Assembly: GCA_026398695.1 (NCBI GenBank)
Contig: JAPLSJ010000134.1
Coordinates: forward strand, 1-38,821
Origin: Arenimonas sp.
Lineage (GTDB): Bacteria > Pseudomonadota > Gammaproteobacteria > Xanthomonadales > Xanthomonadaceae
Direction: 5' to 3'
DNA length: 38,821 bases
The notes below the pieces were generated by a model. The model did no database searches. It had not been told where the DNA came from and saw nothing but the letters and a program-made list of their open reading frames with translations. Position 1 is the first letter of the stretch, and each line of letters begins with the position of its first letter. Position numbers and translations under genes: made by a program. Below, piece after piece: positions 15,300 to 24,042 of this stretch.

Positions 15300-16670
15300 T
15301 CAGCCGGTGGCGATGCCCAGTTCCCGGGCCGTCTGGTCGAGCGATTTCCAGGCCTTTTCGGCCAGCTCGTCCACCTGGGCACGGCTGATCACCAGCGGCG
15401 GCGAAAGCAGCATCGAATCGTAGGTGGCGCGCAGGATCAGGCCGTTCTTGAGGGCCATGTCGCGGCACAGCTGCCCCACCCGGCCGCGGTCGGGGAAGAA
15501 CTCCCGGCGCGACTTGTCGGGCACCAGCTCCAGCGCGCCCACCATGCCGGCGATGCGGGCCTCGCCCACCAGCGGGTGCTCGCCCAGGGCCTTCCACTTC
15601 TGCGCCAGGTAGGGACCGGTGTCGTCGCGGCAGGTGTCGACGATCTTTTCTTCCTGCAGGATGCGGATGTTTTCCAGCGCCACGGCCGCGCACACCGGGT
15701 GGCCCGAGTAGGTGTAGCCGTGCGCCAGCTCGCCGCCCTTTTCATTGAGCACGCCGGCCACGCGGTCGTTGAACATGGCCGCGCCCAGCGGGATGTAGCC
15801 GCTGGTGATGCCCTTGGCCAGGGTCATGATGTCGGGCTGGAAGCCGTAGTAGTCGGCCGCGAACCACTCGCCGGTGCGGCCGAAGCCGCAGATCACCTCG
15901 TCGGCGATCAGCAGGATGTCGTGCTTGCGGCAGATGCGCTCGATTTCCTTCCAGTAGTTCTTCGGCGGGATGTACACGCCGATGGCGCCCATGATCGGCT
16001 CGCCGATGAAGGCGGCCACGCGGTTCGCGCCCAGCTCGATGATCTTGTCCTCCAGCCGCTGCGCACAGTGGCGGCCGTAGGTTTCCTCGTCCATGTCGCC
16101 GCCGTCGCCGAACCAGAACGGCGGGTCGATGTGGTGGATGTCGGGGATCGGCAGGCCGCCCTGCTTGTGCATGCCCTTCATGCCGCCCAGGCTGGCGCCG
16201 GCCACGGTGGAGCCGTGGTAACCGTTGTGGCGGCCGATGATGATGTTCTTCTGCGGCTGGTCCTGCACCGCCCAGAAATGCCGGACCATGCGCAGGATGG
16301 TGTCGTTGGCCTCCGAGCCCGAGTTCGAGAAGAACGCGTGGTTGAGGTCGCCCGGGCACAGCTCCGCCAGCTTGGCGGCCAGCCGCACGGTGGGCTCGGT
16401 GGTGCAGCCGAAAAAGCTGTTGTAGTAGGCCAGCTGCGTCATCTGCTTCGACGCCACCTCGCCCAGCTCGCGGCGGCCGTAGCCGATGTTCACGCACCAG
16501 AGGCCGGCGAACGCGTCGAGCAGCTTGTTGCCCTCCGAGTCCCAGACGTAACAGCCCTCGCCCCGGGTCAGGATGCGGGTGCCCTTCTTCGCCAGCGCGG
16601 CGTTGTCGTTGAAGGGGTGCAGGTGGTGGGCGGCGTCGAGCTGCTGGAGGGTGCTGTGGGTGTTGTCCAT
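15300..16670 (-). CDS. spuC: Putrescine (GABA)-pyruvate aminotransferase, SpuC type
   Basis: A 456-residue class III PLP aminotransferase. The PLP lysine is Lys286 (TLAKGITSGYIPLGA). Asp257 (ADEVICGFGRTG) contacts the ring nitrogen. NSGSEANDT and HNGYHGSTVAGASLGGMKGM bind phosphate and substrate. The segment LWCVNIGYGRREL and the C-terminal LILRATYDSMLLSPPL resemble Pseudomonas SpuC, which transfers amino groups from putrescine to pyruvate; members also accept GABA. Here it can supply either a direct putrescine route or the GABA-to-succinate-semialdehyde step, since no separate gabT is present. It sits 13 bases after puuA. Confidence 0.9.
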   Translation of the reverse strand: MDNTHSTLQQLDAAHHLHPFNDNAALAKKGTRILTRGEGCYVWDSEGNKLLDAFAGLWCVNIGYGRRELGEVASKQMTQLAYYNSFFGCTTEPTVRLAAKLAELCPGDLNHAFFSNSGSEANDTILRMVRHFWAVQDQPQKNIIIGRHNGYHGSTVAGASLGGMKGMHKQGGLPIPDIHHIDPPFWFGDGGDMDEETYGRHCAQRLEDKIIELGANRVAAFIGEPIMGAIGVYIPPKNYWKEIERICRKHDILLIADEVICGFGRTGEWFAADYYGFQPDIMTLAKGITSGYIPLGAAMFNDRVAGVLNEKGGELAHGYTYSGHPVCAAVALENIRILQEEKIVDTCRDDTGPYLAQKWKALGEHPLVGEARIAGMVGALELVPDKSRREFFPDRGRVGQLCRDMALKNGLILRATYDSMLLSPPLVISRAQVDELAEKAWKSLDQTARELGIATG

Positions 16671-16683
16671 GGGGATTCCGTGG

Positions 16684-18069
16684 TTAGACGTTGAGCAGCA
16701 GGAACTCGCGTTCCCACGAACTGATGACGCGGAAATAGGTCTGGTGTTCCTTTTCCTTCACCGAGGTGTAGGCCTTCACGAAGCGCTCGCCCAGCAGGTT
16801 GCGCAGCGGCTTGGACTTGCGCAGCAGCACGATGGCCTCCTCGAGCGACCGCGGCAGGTCGTAGCCCTTGGAGTGCGCGCTGCCGGCCATGGGTTCGGTG
16901 GGCTGCAGCTTTTCCTGGATGCCCAGGTAACCGCAGGCCAGCGTGGCCGCCAGCGCCAGGTAGGGATTGACGTCGGAGCCGGCGAAGCGGCTTTCCACGC
17001 GCGTGTTCTCGGGCGTGTCCATCGGCACGCGCAGGCCGCAGGTGCGGTTGTCGAAGCCCCACATCACGTTCTTGGGCGACACCTCGCCGAAGGCCAGGCG
17101 CCGGTACGAGTTCACGTTCGGGCCAAAGATGGCCATCGCCGCCGGCACGTACTTCTGCAGGCCGGCCAGGTAGTTCATGAAGATCTCGCTGTGCGGGCCC
17201 TTCTTGCCGCCGGCGAAGACGTTGCGGCCGGTCTTGGCGTCCACCAGGCTCTGGTGGATGTGCATCGAGCTGCCCGGCTCGTTCTCCATGGGCTTGGCCA
17301 GGAAGGTGGCGTAGATGCCGTGGCGCATCGCCGCCTCGCGCATGGTGCGCTTGAACAGGAACACCTGGTCGGCGCGCGACATCGGGTCGGCGTGTTCGAA
17401 GTTCACTTCCAGCTGGGCGGCGCCGGACTCGTGGATCAGCGTGTCCACGTCCAGCTCCATCGCCTCGCAGTAGTCGTACATCAGGTCCAGGATCGGGTCG
17501 AACTCGTTCACCGCGTCGATGGAATACGACTGGCGCGCCGTCTCGGGGCGGCCGTTGCGGCCGGCGGGCGGCTGCAGCGGGAAGTCGGGGTCGGTGTTGC
17601 GCTGGACCAGGAAGAACTCCAGCTCCGGCGCGATGATGGGGTTGAGCCCCATGTCGGCATACAGCTGCAGCACGCGGTGCAGCACGTTGCGCGGCGCCAG
17701 CTCGTGGCGCTCGCCGGTCTTGGTGAAGCAGTCGTGGATCACCTGCGCGGTGGGGTCGGTGGCCCAGGGCACCATGCGCACGGTGTCGGCGTCGGGGCGC
17801 AGCAGCATGTCCGAATCCGACGGCGACACCAGGTCGTCGTAGTTGTCGGGGTATTCGCCGGTGACGGTGGTGGCGAATATGCCCTCGGGCAGGCGCGTGC
17901 CGTAATCGTGGGAGAACTTGGCGGCCGGGATGATCTTGCCGCGGGCATTGCCGGTGATGTCGGGCACCAGGCACTCGACCTCGGTGATGCGCCGCTCCTT
18001 GAGCCAGCGTTTGAGCGTGCTTTCCTGCTGCTCGGCGGGGGTTTGCCTGGGTTCTTTCTTCTTGGACAT
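16684..18069 (-). CDS. puuA: Gamma-glutamylputrescine synthetase (glutamine synthetase family)
   Basis: A 461-residue GS-family ligase. Metal and ATP motifs are ELEFF (149-153), QLEVNFEH (219-226), FLAKPMENEPGSSMHIHQS (256-274), NSYRRL and the late acidic motif ENTRVESRFAGSDVNPYLAL. It lacks the adenylylation loop and extra length of GlnA, as expected for PuuA/PauA. It joins glutamate to putrescine with ATP, the first step of the glutamylated route. It lies 3 bases after puuD and 13 bases before spuC. The second GS-like protein at 19067 is clearly different in sequence, so the two are paralogues and not a recent duplication. Confidence 0.92.
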   Translation of the reverse strand: MSKKKEPRQTPAEQQESTLKRWLKERRITEVECLVPDITGNARGKIIPAAKFSHDYGTRLPEGIFATTVTGEYPDNYDDLVSPSDSDMLLRPDADTVRMVPWATDPTAQVIHDCFTKTGERHELAPRNVLHRVLQLYADMGLNPIIAPELEFFLVQRNTDPDFPLQPPAGRNGRPETARQSYSIDAVNEFDPILDLMYDYCEAMELDVDTLIHESGAAQLEVNFEHADPMSRADQVFLFKRTMREAAMRHGIYATFLAKPMENEPGSSMHIHQSLVDAKTGRNVFAGGKKGPHSEIFMNYLAGLQKYVPAAMAIFGPNVNSYRRLAFGEVSPKNVMWGFDNRTCGLRVPMDTPENTRVESRFAGSDVNPYLALAATLACGYLGIQEKLQPTEPMAGSAHSKGYDLPRSLEEAIVLLRKSKPLRNLLGERFVKAYTSVKEKEHQTYFRVISSWEREFLLLNV

Positions 18070-18072
18070 GGG

Positions 18073-18828
18073 CTAGGGTCTTTTGCTGGCGCGTTCGCGG
18101 CAGGCTGCCGCGAAGGCTTGGAAGATGCCCAGGTAGAACGGGTTCTCGGTGACCCTCCACTCCGGGTGCCACTGCACCGCCAGCAGGAAGGGCCCAGGAT
18201 CGTCCAGGCGCACGGCCTCGATGAGGCCGTCGCGGGCCGTGGCTTCCACCGCCAGGCTGCGGCCGAGGGTGCGCAGGCCCTGGCCGTGCAGCGAATTGAC
18301 CATCGCCTCGCTGGCGCCGGCGATGCCGGCCAGCAGGCCGCCTTCGGCCAGGTCGATCGCGTGCGAGGGCGCGTACTGCACGCCCAGCGGGTCGTCGGTG
18401 TTTTCGCGGTGGTCGTCCATGCCGGGCACCTCGTGCACCTTCTGGTGCAGGGTGCCGCCCAGCGCCACCACCACTTCCTGGAAGCCGCGGCATATCGCCA
18501 GCACCGGCACGCCCATCTCGATGGCCAGCGGCACGATGCCCAGGGTGGTGGCGTCGCGCGCGGGGTCGTGCTGGTTGCCCGGGTAGCTGGGCTCGTCGGA
18601 ATAGTGGTGCGGCTCGATGTTGCTGTAGGCGCCGGTAAGCAGCAGGCCGTCGAGCTGGCCCAGGGTTTCGCGCAGGTCCAGCGGCGGCGACAGCGACGGG
18701 ATCACCAGCGGCAGGCAGCCCGCGCCGTCCACGACCGCGCGCAGGTATTTCTCGCCCACGACCTGGAACGGGTGCAACCCGATCTGCTTGCGGTCCGAGG
18801 GCAGTCCTACCAGCGGGATTCGACGCAT
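18073..18828 (-). CDS. puuD: Gamma-glutamyl-GABA hydrolase PuuD
   Basis: A 251-residue class I glutamine amidotransferase-like hydrolase (peptidase C26). Nucleophile Cys113 is in AICRGFQEVVVALGG (usual GxCxG elbow with Ala in the first position), and His221 and Glu223 are in LAVQWHPEW. LLLTGAYSNIEPHHY is the PuuD substrate-side motif. It releases GABA and glutamate from gamma-glutamyl-GABA. First gene of the minus-strand run; GAGG ribosome site 7 bases before ATG 18828. The 238-bp divergent region upstream holds the candidate operator. Confidence 0.94.
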   Translation of the reverse strand: MRRIPLVGLPSDRKQIGLHPFQVVGEKYLRAVVDGAGCLPLVIPSLSPPLDLRETLGQLDGLLLTGAYSNIEPHHYSDEPSYPGNQHDPARDATTLGIVPLAIEMGVPVLAICRGFQEVVVALGGTLHQKVHEVPGMDDHRENTDDPLGVQYAPSHAIDLAEGGLLAGIAGASEAMVNSLHGQGLRTLGRSLAVEATARDGLIEAVRLDDPGPFLLAVQWHPEWRVTENPFYLGIFQAFAAACRERASKRP

Positions 18829-18868
18829 GGGCGCCTCGCGAAGGGATGCCCGACCTTACCCCGGCCGT

Positions 18869-18887
18869 TTGATTTTATCAACGCGGT
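18869..18887. promoter_or_regulatory. Candidate polyamine operator in the puuD promoter
   Basis: TTGATTTTATCAA (18869-18881) is a perfect 5-3-5 palindrome in GC-rich surroundings and runs into CAACGCGGT (18879-18887). The string TCAACGCGGT recurs at 24680-24689 beside another AT-rich near-palindrome. On the minus strand TTGATA of the palindrome could serve as the puuD -35 with TAAGGT 17 bases on, so a bound repressor would block it. PuuR is the obvious candidate binder (inference). Confidence 0.5.
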
Positions 18888-19008
18888 TTGCGCGATACCG
18901 CAACGGGCCCTCGGCCGTGCTGCGCCGCAACAGGGCGCTTTGACGGCCTGTGCGGCCCAACTGCACTGCAGCCCTGCCGCCGCGGGGTGTTGGTGATGAT
19001 GAGGATTT

Positions 19009-19038
19009 TTTACAGCCCGTTCGAGCCAGTGCTAGTAT
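19009..19038 (+). promoter_or_regulatory. Sigma-70 type promoter for the second ligase-puuB unit
   Basis: TTTACA (19009-19014), an 18-base spacer and TAGTAT (19033-19038), the latter preceded by TGC as an extended -10. The start of transcription would be near 19044, about 22 bases before ATG 19067. The rest of the 238-bp divergent region shows only the operator candidate. Confidence 0.5.
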
Positions 19039-19066
19039 CCGGCGACCCCAGCGGATGCCCGACACC

Positions 19067-20434
19067 ATGACCTCCAGCCACCTCCCCGCCGCCGACGCCG
19101 CCACCCTCGAGCAGATCGACGGCTGCGAGCAGATCGACCTGCTGCTGCCCGACATGAACGGCCTGCTGCGCGGCAAGCGCATCACCCGCGACGCGCTGGA
19201 AAAGGTCTACCAGAACGGCGTCTGCCTGCCGATGTCGCTGATCGCCACCGACATCACCGGCAACACGGTGGAGGAAACCGGCCTGGGCTACGACATCGGC
19301 GACGAGGACCGCATCTGCCGGCCGGTGCCGGGCAGCCTCCGCGCGATCCCCTGGCAGAACCGCCCGATGGCCCAGCTGCTGCTGGAGATGGAGGACGGCA
19401 AGGGCGGCGTGTTCGCCGCCAACCCGCGCGAAGTGCTCAAGCGCGTGGTGCAGCGCTACGCCGACCGCGGCCTTACCCCGGTGGTGGCGGTGGAGCTGGA
19501 GTTCTACCTGCTCGACGCCGAGCTCACCCACGACGGCCGGCCGCAGACCTCGGTGAACCCGGCCACCGGCGAGCGCAACACCACCACGCAGGTCTATTAC
19601 ATGCAGGACCTCAACGACTACCAGTCGTTCACCGACGCGGTGGCCGACGCGTGCGCGGCGCAGGGCATCCCCGCCGACACGGCGGTGGCGGAATACGCCC
19701 CGGGCCAGTTCGAGATCAACCTCAAGCACCGCGCCGACGCCGTGGCCGCCTGCGACGACGCCCTGCTGCTGCGGCGCGTGGTCAAGGCCACCGCCGAGGA
19801 ACAGGGCATGATCGGCAGCTTCATGGCCAAGCCCTTCGTGGACCAGGCCGGCAGCGGCACCCACATCCACGTGAGCGTGCTCGACAAGGCCGGCAAGAAC
19901 ATCTTCGCCTGCACGCCCGATGCGCCGTCGGACACGCTGCGCCACGGCGTGGCCGGCCTGCAGAAGGCCAGCCGCGACTGCATGCTGATGTTCGCCCCGC
20001 ACGCCAACAGCTACCGCCGCTTCGTGCTCAACGCCTTCGTGCCGCTCAACGACGCCTGGGGCTTCAACAACCGCACCGTGGCCATGCGCATCCCGCACAG
20101 CGACCCGGCCAACATCCGCATCGAGCACCGCATCGCCGGCGCGGACGCCAATCCCTACCTGGTCACGGCCGCCGTGCTGGCGGGCATTTTGCAGGGCCTG
20201 GATGATCGCGGCGACCCGGGCGCGCCGGTGGTGGGCAACGCCTACGAGCAGACCGAGCACCGAGAGCTGTACTGGCGCGACACCCTCGCCGACTTCATGG
20301 CCAGCGACTTCGTGGCCACGCATTTCGGCGAGTCGTTCCGGCACATCTTCGGCCAGCAGAAGCTCAAGGAACTGCGCAGCTTCAACCGCGAAGTCACCAC
20401 GCTCGAGTACGCCTGGTACCTGCGGCAGGTCTGA
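19067..20434 (+). CDS. Second PuuA-like gamma-glutamyl-polyamine synthetase
   Basis: A 455-residue glutamine-synthetase-family ligase: LLLPDMNGLLRGKRI (where GlnA has the Asp latch), ELEFYLLD (143-150), GQFEINLKH (213-221), FMAKPFVDQAGSGTHIHVS (252-270), NSYRRFV and NIRIEHRIAGADANPYL. Pseudomonas has several such ligases (PauA series) with preference for putrescine, spermidine or other amines, so this copy may serve a second amine. It is divergent from puuD and one base before puuB, forming a two-gene unit. ATG 19067 is preferred; an in-frame ATG at 19055 adds four residues. Neither has a strong ribosome site, so the start is uncertain. Confidence 0.88.
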   Translation: MTSSHLPAADAATLEQIDGCEQIDLLLPDMNGLLRGKRITRDALEKVYQNGVCLPMSLIATDITGNTVEETGLGYDIGDEDRICRPVPGSLRAIPWQNRPMAQLLLEMEDGKGGVFAANPREVLKRVVQRYADRGLTPVVAVELEFYLLDAELTHDGRPQTSVNPATGERNTTTQVYYMQDLNDYQSFTDAVADACAAQGIPADTAVAEYAPGQFEINLKHRADAVAACDDALLLRRVVKATAEEQGMIGSFMAKPFVDQAGSGTHIHVSVLDKAGKNIFACTPDAPSDTLRHGVAGLQKASRDCMLMFAPHANSYRRFVLNAFVPLNDAWGFNNRTVAMRIPHSDPANIRIEHRIAGADANPYLVTAAVLAGILQGLDDRGDPGAPVVGNAYEQTEHRELYWRDTLADFMASDFVATHFGESFRHIFGQQKLKELRSFNREVTTLEYAWYLRQV

Positions 20435-20435
20435 C

Positions 20436-21725
20436 GTGACCGTGCGCAATCCGTCCGCGCACGTGGACTCCTGGTACTCGCAGAGCGCCACGCCGGCGCC
20501 GGCGCATCCGCGCGTGGAAGGCCGGCACACTGCCGACGTGGTCATCCTGGGCGCGGGGCTCACGGGCCTTTCCGCCGCGCTGGAACTGGCGCAGGCCGGG
20601 CTGGACGTGGTGGTGGTGGAAGCGCGCCGCGTCGGCTGGGGCGCGTCGGGGCGCAACGGCGGCCAGGTGATCTTCGGCTACGGCTGCGACCAGTCCAAGA
20701 TCGCCGCCCTGGTCGGCATGGACGCGTCCCGCCAGATGTTCAAGTGGGCCGTGGAAGGCGTGGACCTGGTGCGCCAGCGCATCGCGCAGCACGCCATCGA
20801 CGCGCACTGGCGCGACGGCCACGCGCACGTGGCCATCAAGCCCCGGCACGTGGACGAACTCAAGGCCTGGCAGCGCGACCTGGCCGACAACTACGGCTAC
20901 GCCGTGCAGTGGTGGGACCGCGACCAGCTGCAGGCGCAGCTGCCCAGCCCGCGCTACATCGGCGCGCTGTACGACCCGCTTTCGGGCCACCTGCACCCGC
21001 TCAACTACACCCTGGGCCTGGCGCGCGCCGCCGTGGCCGCCGGCGTGCGCATCTTCGAACACTCGCCGGTGCTGTCGCTCGAGCGCGGCGCCCGCCCGCG
21101 CCTGCGCACCGCCGATGGCGAAGTGGAAGGCGACTTCTGCGTGCTGGCCGGCAACGCGCTGGTGCACGGCATCGCACCCGAGCTGGACGACAAGATCATG
21201 CCGGTGGGCACCTACGTCGGCGCCACCGCGCCGCTGGGCGAAGAGCGCGCGCGCAGCCTGATCCGCAACGACATGGCCGTGGCCGACATCAACTGGGCGC
21301 TGGACTACTTCCGGCTCAGCCGCGACCACCGCCTGCTGTTCGGCGGGCGCGCCAGCTACTCCACCCTGCCCCCGCCCAACCTGCCCGGCACCATGGCGCG
21401 GCGCATGGCGCGGGTGTTCCCGCAGCTCAAGGGCGTGGCCTTCGACAGCGTCTGGGGCGGTCTGATCGACATCAGCCTCAATCGCGCGCCGCACTGGGGC
21501 CGCCTGGGCGGCAACGTCTACTTCGCGCAGGGTTTCTCGGGCCACGGCGTGGCGGCCACCGGGCTGGCCGGCCGCATCGTGGCCGAAGCCATCCGCGGCC
21601 AGGCTGGCCGCCTCGACGCCTTCGCCGCCATCCCGCACAGCAACTTCCCCGGCGGCCGCGCGCTGCGCACGCCGATGCTGGTGGCCGCCATGGCCTGGTT
21701 CAAGCTGCGCGACGCGCTCTGGTGA
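20436..21725 (+). CDS. puuB: Gamma-glutamylputrescine oxidoreductase PuuB
   Basis: A 429-residue FAD-dependent oxidase of the DAO/GlcD-like family: dinucleotide motif VVILGAGLTGLSAALELAQA with Gly39, Gly41 and Gly44, then WGASGRNGGQVIFGYGCDQ (the PuuB/PauB hallmark), HPLNYTLGLARAA and the C-terminal FAQGFSGHGVAATGLAGRI that closes the FAD site. It oxidises gamma-glutamylputrescine to the aldehyde with H2O2 release. GTG 20436 follows the ligase stop by one base; GTG 20442 is a possible alternative. The preceding GGCAGG is the only ribosome site. It is the partner of the ligase at 19067. Confidence 0.93.
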   Translation: MTVRNPSAHVDSWYSQSATPAPAHPRVEGRHTADVVILGAGLTGLSAALELAQAGLDVVVVEARRVGWGASGRNGGQVIFGYGCDQSKIAALVGMDASRQMFKWAVEGVDLVRQRIAQHAIDAHWRDGHAHVAIKPRHVDELKAWQRDLADNYGYAVQWWDRDQLQAQLPSPRYIGALYDPLSGHLHPLNYTLGLARAAVAAGVRIFEHSPVLSLERGARPRLRTADGEVEGDFCVLAGNALVHGIAPELDDKIMPVGTYVGATAPLGEERARSLIRNDMAVADINWALDYFRLSRDHRLLFGGRASYSTLPPPNLPGTMARRMARVFPQLKGVAFDSVWGGLIDISLNRAPHWGRLGGNVYFAQGFSGHGVAATGLAGRIVAEAIRGQAGRLDAFAAIPHSNFPGGRALRTPMLVAAMAWFKLRDALW

Positions 21726-21770
21726 TCGGGCGGTCACGGCGCTTGCACGCCCAGACCGCTGCAATGGGCC

Positions 21771-22412
21771 ATGCCTGCCACCGCGCCCTGCTTCTCCATC
21801 CTCATGCCCACCTTCAACCGCGCCGGCTTCCTGGGGCGTGCGCTGGTGTCGGTGCTGGCACAGCACGACAGCGCGTGGGAACTGCTGGTTGCCGACGACG
21901 GTTCGGGCGACGGCACACCGGGCGTGCTGGCCGACTGGCGCCAGCGCGACCCGCGCATCCGCACCTGGCGCCACGACAACCGCGGCCAGGCTGCGTCGCG
22001 CAATTTCCTGCTTCATCAAGCGCGGGCCCCGTGGATTGCCTTCCTCGACAGCGACGATGAACTCGAACCCGACCACCTGGCGCGCCACCGCGAGGCCATC
22101 GAGGCCGACCCGGCCGTGGACATCTGGCTGTCGCCGATGCGCGTGGTGGGCAGTTCGATGGTGCCCTGCGCCGAGAATCCGGGCGAAGACATCCACCTCG
22201 ATGACTGCATCGGCGTGGGCATGCTGGTGCTGCGGCGGGAGGTGATGGTGGCCGCGGGCGGCTTCCCCGACCTGGCCTACGCCGAGGAAGCGGCGCTGAT
22301 GCGGCAGATGCTGGCCAATGGTGGTCGGCGCGGCTACCTCGCGCGCCGTTCCTACGTCTACCACCGCAGCCACGCCGAATCGCTGACGCGCGGCGCGCCG
22401 CAGTCGGCCTGA
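21771..22412 (+). CDS. Family 2 (GT-A) glycosyltransferase, small
   Basis: A 213-residue GT2-like protein: N-terminal FSILMPTFNRAGFLGRALVS, nucleotide motif DDGSGDGT (42-49), RGQAASRNFLL and the metal-binding DSDDE (93-97). No membrane helix and no C-terminal extension are present, so it is at the short end of the family. The acceptor is unknown. It lies 45 bases after puuB in the same direction, with a weak ribosome site, in the middle of a polyamine cluster to which it has no obvious link. It could be an insertion, or a transferase acting on a polyamine-linked glycan. Codon use is like that of its neighbours. Confidence 0.85.
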   Translation: MPATAPCFSILMPTFNRAGFLGRALVSVLAQHDSAWELLVADDGSGDGTPGVLADWRQRDPRIRTWRHDNRGQAASRNFLLHQARAPWIAFLDSDDELEPDHLARHREAIEADPAVDIWLSPMRVVGSSMVPCAENPGEDIHLDDCIGVGMLVLRREVMVAAGGFPDLAYAEEAALMRQMLANGGRRGYLARRSYVYHRSHAESLTRGAPQSA

Positions 22413-22417
22413 GGCTC

Positions 22418-22435
22418 CCCCGCGACCCTGCGGGG
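22418..22435. terminator. Hairpin between convergent glycosyltransferase and puuC genes
   Basis: CCCCGC and GCGGGG with a 6-base loop in the 33-bp convergent gap. There is no T run on either side; a two-way hairpin of low certainty. Confidence 0.35.
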
Positions 22436-22445
22436 CCGCGCGCCC

Positions 22446-23948
22446 TCAGGGATCGAGGTTGATCCAGGTCGCCTTGACCTCGGTGTACTTCTCGAAAGCG
22501 TGCAGAGACTTGTCGCGGCCGTTGCCGCTCTGCTTGTAGCCGCCGAAGGGCGCGGTCATGTCGCCGCCGTCCCAGTAGTTCACCCACACGCTGCCGGCGC
22601 GCAGCTTGCGCGCCACGCGGTGGGCGCGGCTGAGGTCGCTGGTGAACACGCCCGCCGCCAGGCCGTAGTCGCTGTCGTTGGCCATGCGCAGCGCGTCTTC
22701 CTCGGTGTCGAAGGCGATCACGCTCAGCACCGGCCCGAAGATTTCCTCGCGGGCGATGGTGTGGTCGTGCTCGACGCCGTCGAAGATGGTGGGCGCGATG
22801 TAGCAGCCGCCTTCCACCGTCTGCAGGCGTTCGCCGCCGATCACCACGCGGCCGCCATCGGCGCGGCCCTTGGCGATGTAGTCCAGCACGCGCTGGGTCT
22901 GGCCTTCGTCCACCATCGCGCCCATCGGCGCACCCGGGTCGAGCGGATGCCGCGGCTGCATGCGCCGGCCGTATTCGGCCACCTTGGCCACGAACTCGTC
23001 CTTGATGCCGCGCTGCACGAACAGGCGCGAGGCCGCGGTGCAGACCTCGCCCTGGTTGTAAAAGATGCCGCTGGCCGCGGCCTTGGCGGCGCGGTCCAGG
23101 CTGGGCGCGTCGGCGAACACCAGGTTGGGGCTCTTGCCGCCGCACTCCATGTACGCGCGCTTCATGTTCGAGCGGCCGGCGCAGGTCAGCAGGTGCTTGC
23201 CCACGGCCGTGGAGCCGGTGAACACCAGGCCGTCCACGTCCATGTGCAAGGCCAGCGGTTCGCCGGCCTCCTTGCCGAAACCAGGCACCACGTTGAACAC
23301 GCCGGGCGGGATGCCCGCCTCGATGGCGAGCTCGGCGACGCGCAGCGCGCTGAGCGGCGACTTCTCCGAGGGTTTGAGCACCACTGAATTGCCCATGGCC
23401 AGCGCCGGGGCCAGCTTCCAGGTGGCCATCAGCAGCGGGAAGTTCCAGGGCACGATGGCGCCCACCACGCCCAGCGGTTCACGCGTCACCAGGCCCAGCT
23501 CGTCGTGGCCGGTGGCGGCCACTTCGCCGTAGACCTTGTCGATGGCTTCTCCGGTCCAGGCCATGCAGCGCACCGACGCGGCCACGTCCACGTTCAGCGC
23601 GTCGCCCACCGGCTTGCCCATGTCGAGCGATTCCAGCAGCGCCAGTTCGTCGGCGTGCTGATCGAGCAGCTGGGCGAATTTCAGGATCACCTTCTTGCGC
23701 TGGCGCGGCGCGGCGTCCGACCACTTTCCGGCGTTGAAGGCGCGGCGGGCGGCGGCCACGGCGCGGTTGATGTCCTCGGCGCCGCACTCGGCCACTTTCG
23801 CCAGCACCCGGCCGTCGATCGGGCTCAGGCAGTCGAAGGTCTTGCCGCTGGCGGCGTCCACGTAGCGGCCGTCGATGAAGGCCTGGTGGCGCAGGCTCAG
23901 CGTGTTGGCCAGTGCCTGCCAGTCGTCGCGGGTCTTGGGCGTGCTCAT
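22446..23948 (-). CDS. puuC: Gamma-glutamyl-gamma-aminobutyraldehyde dehydrogenase PuuC
   Basis: A 500-residue NAD(P)-dependent aldehyde dehydrogenase. Catalytic Asn169 (IVPWNFPLLMATWK), Glu268 (YMECGGKSPNLVF) and Cys303 (FYNQGEVCTAASRLFV) are all present. The C-terminal WVNYWDGGDMTAPFGGYKQS is characteristic of the PuuC/AldH branch. It oxidises gamma-glutamyl-gamma-aminobutyraldehyde from PuuB to gamma-glutamyl-GABA. It is transcribed after puuR on the minus strand with a 94-bp gap that is filled by a REP hairpin. Some members also act on betaine or other aminoaldehydes. Confidence 0.9.
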   Translation of the reverse strand: MSTPKTRDDWQALANTLSLRHQAFIDGRYVDAASGKTFDCLSPIDGRVLAKVAECGAEDINRAVAAARRAFNAGKWSDAAPRQRKKVILKFAQLLDQHADELALLESLDMGKPVGDALNVDVAASVRCMAWTGEAIDKVYGEVAATGHDELGLVTREPLGVVGAIVPWNFPLLMATWKLAPALAMGNSVVLKPSEKSPLSALRVAELAIEAGIPPGVFNVVPGFGKEAGEPLALHMDVDGLVFTGSTAVGKHLLTCAGRSNMKRAYMECGGKSPNLVFADAPSLDRAAKAAASGIFYNQGEVCTAASRLFVQRGIKDEFVAKVAEYGRRMQPRHPLDPGAPMGAMVDEGQTQRVLDYIAKGRADGGRVVIGGERLQTVEGGCYIAPTIFDGVEHDHTIAREEIFGPVLSVIAFDTEEDALRMANDSDYGLAAGVFTSDLSRAHRVARKLRAGSVWVNYWDGGDMTAPFGGYKQSGNGRDKSLHAFEKYTEVKATWINLDP

Positions 23949-23966
23949 GTCATCGTCTCGCGCTTG

Positions 23967-24031
23967 TGTGGGAGGGACTTCAGTCCCGATGCTTTTTGGC
24001 GAAGGGCGTCGGGACTGAAGTCCCTCCCACA
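23967..24031. repeat. REP-type inverted repeat pair between puuR and puuC
   Basis: Two 26-base arms (23967-23992 and 24006-24031), complementary except at one base, enclose a 13-base loop. Each arm carries TGTGGGAGGGACTTCAGTCC and is itself partly palindromic (GGGACTTCAGTCCC). This matches the extragenic palindromes dispersed by RAYT transposases in Xanthomonadales and pseudomonads (from memory). In the puuR-puuC message it could lower or protect downstream expression. Confidence 0.8.
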
Positions 24032-24042
24032 GGGGGTGGGGG

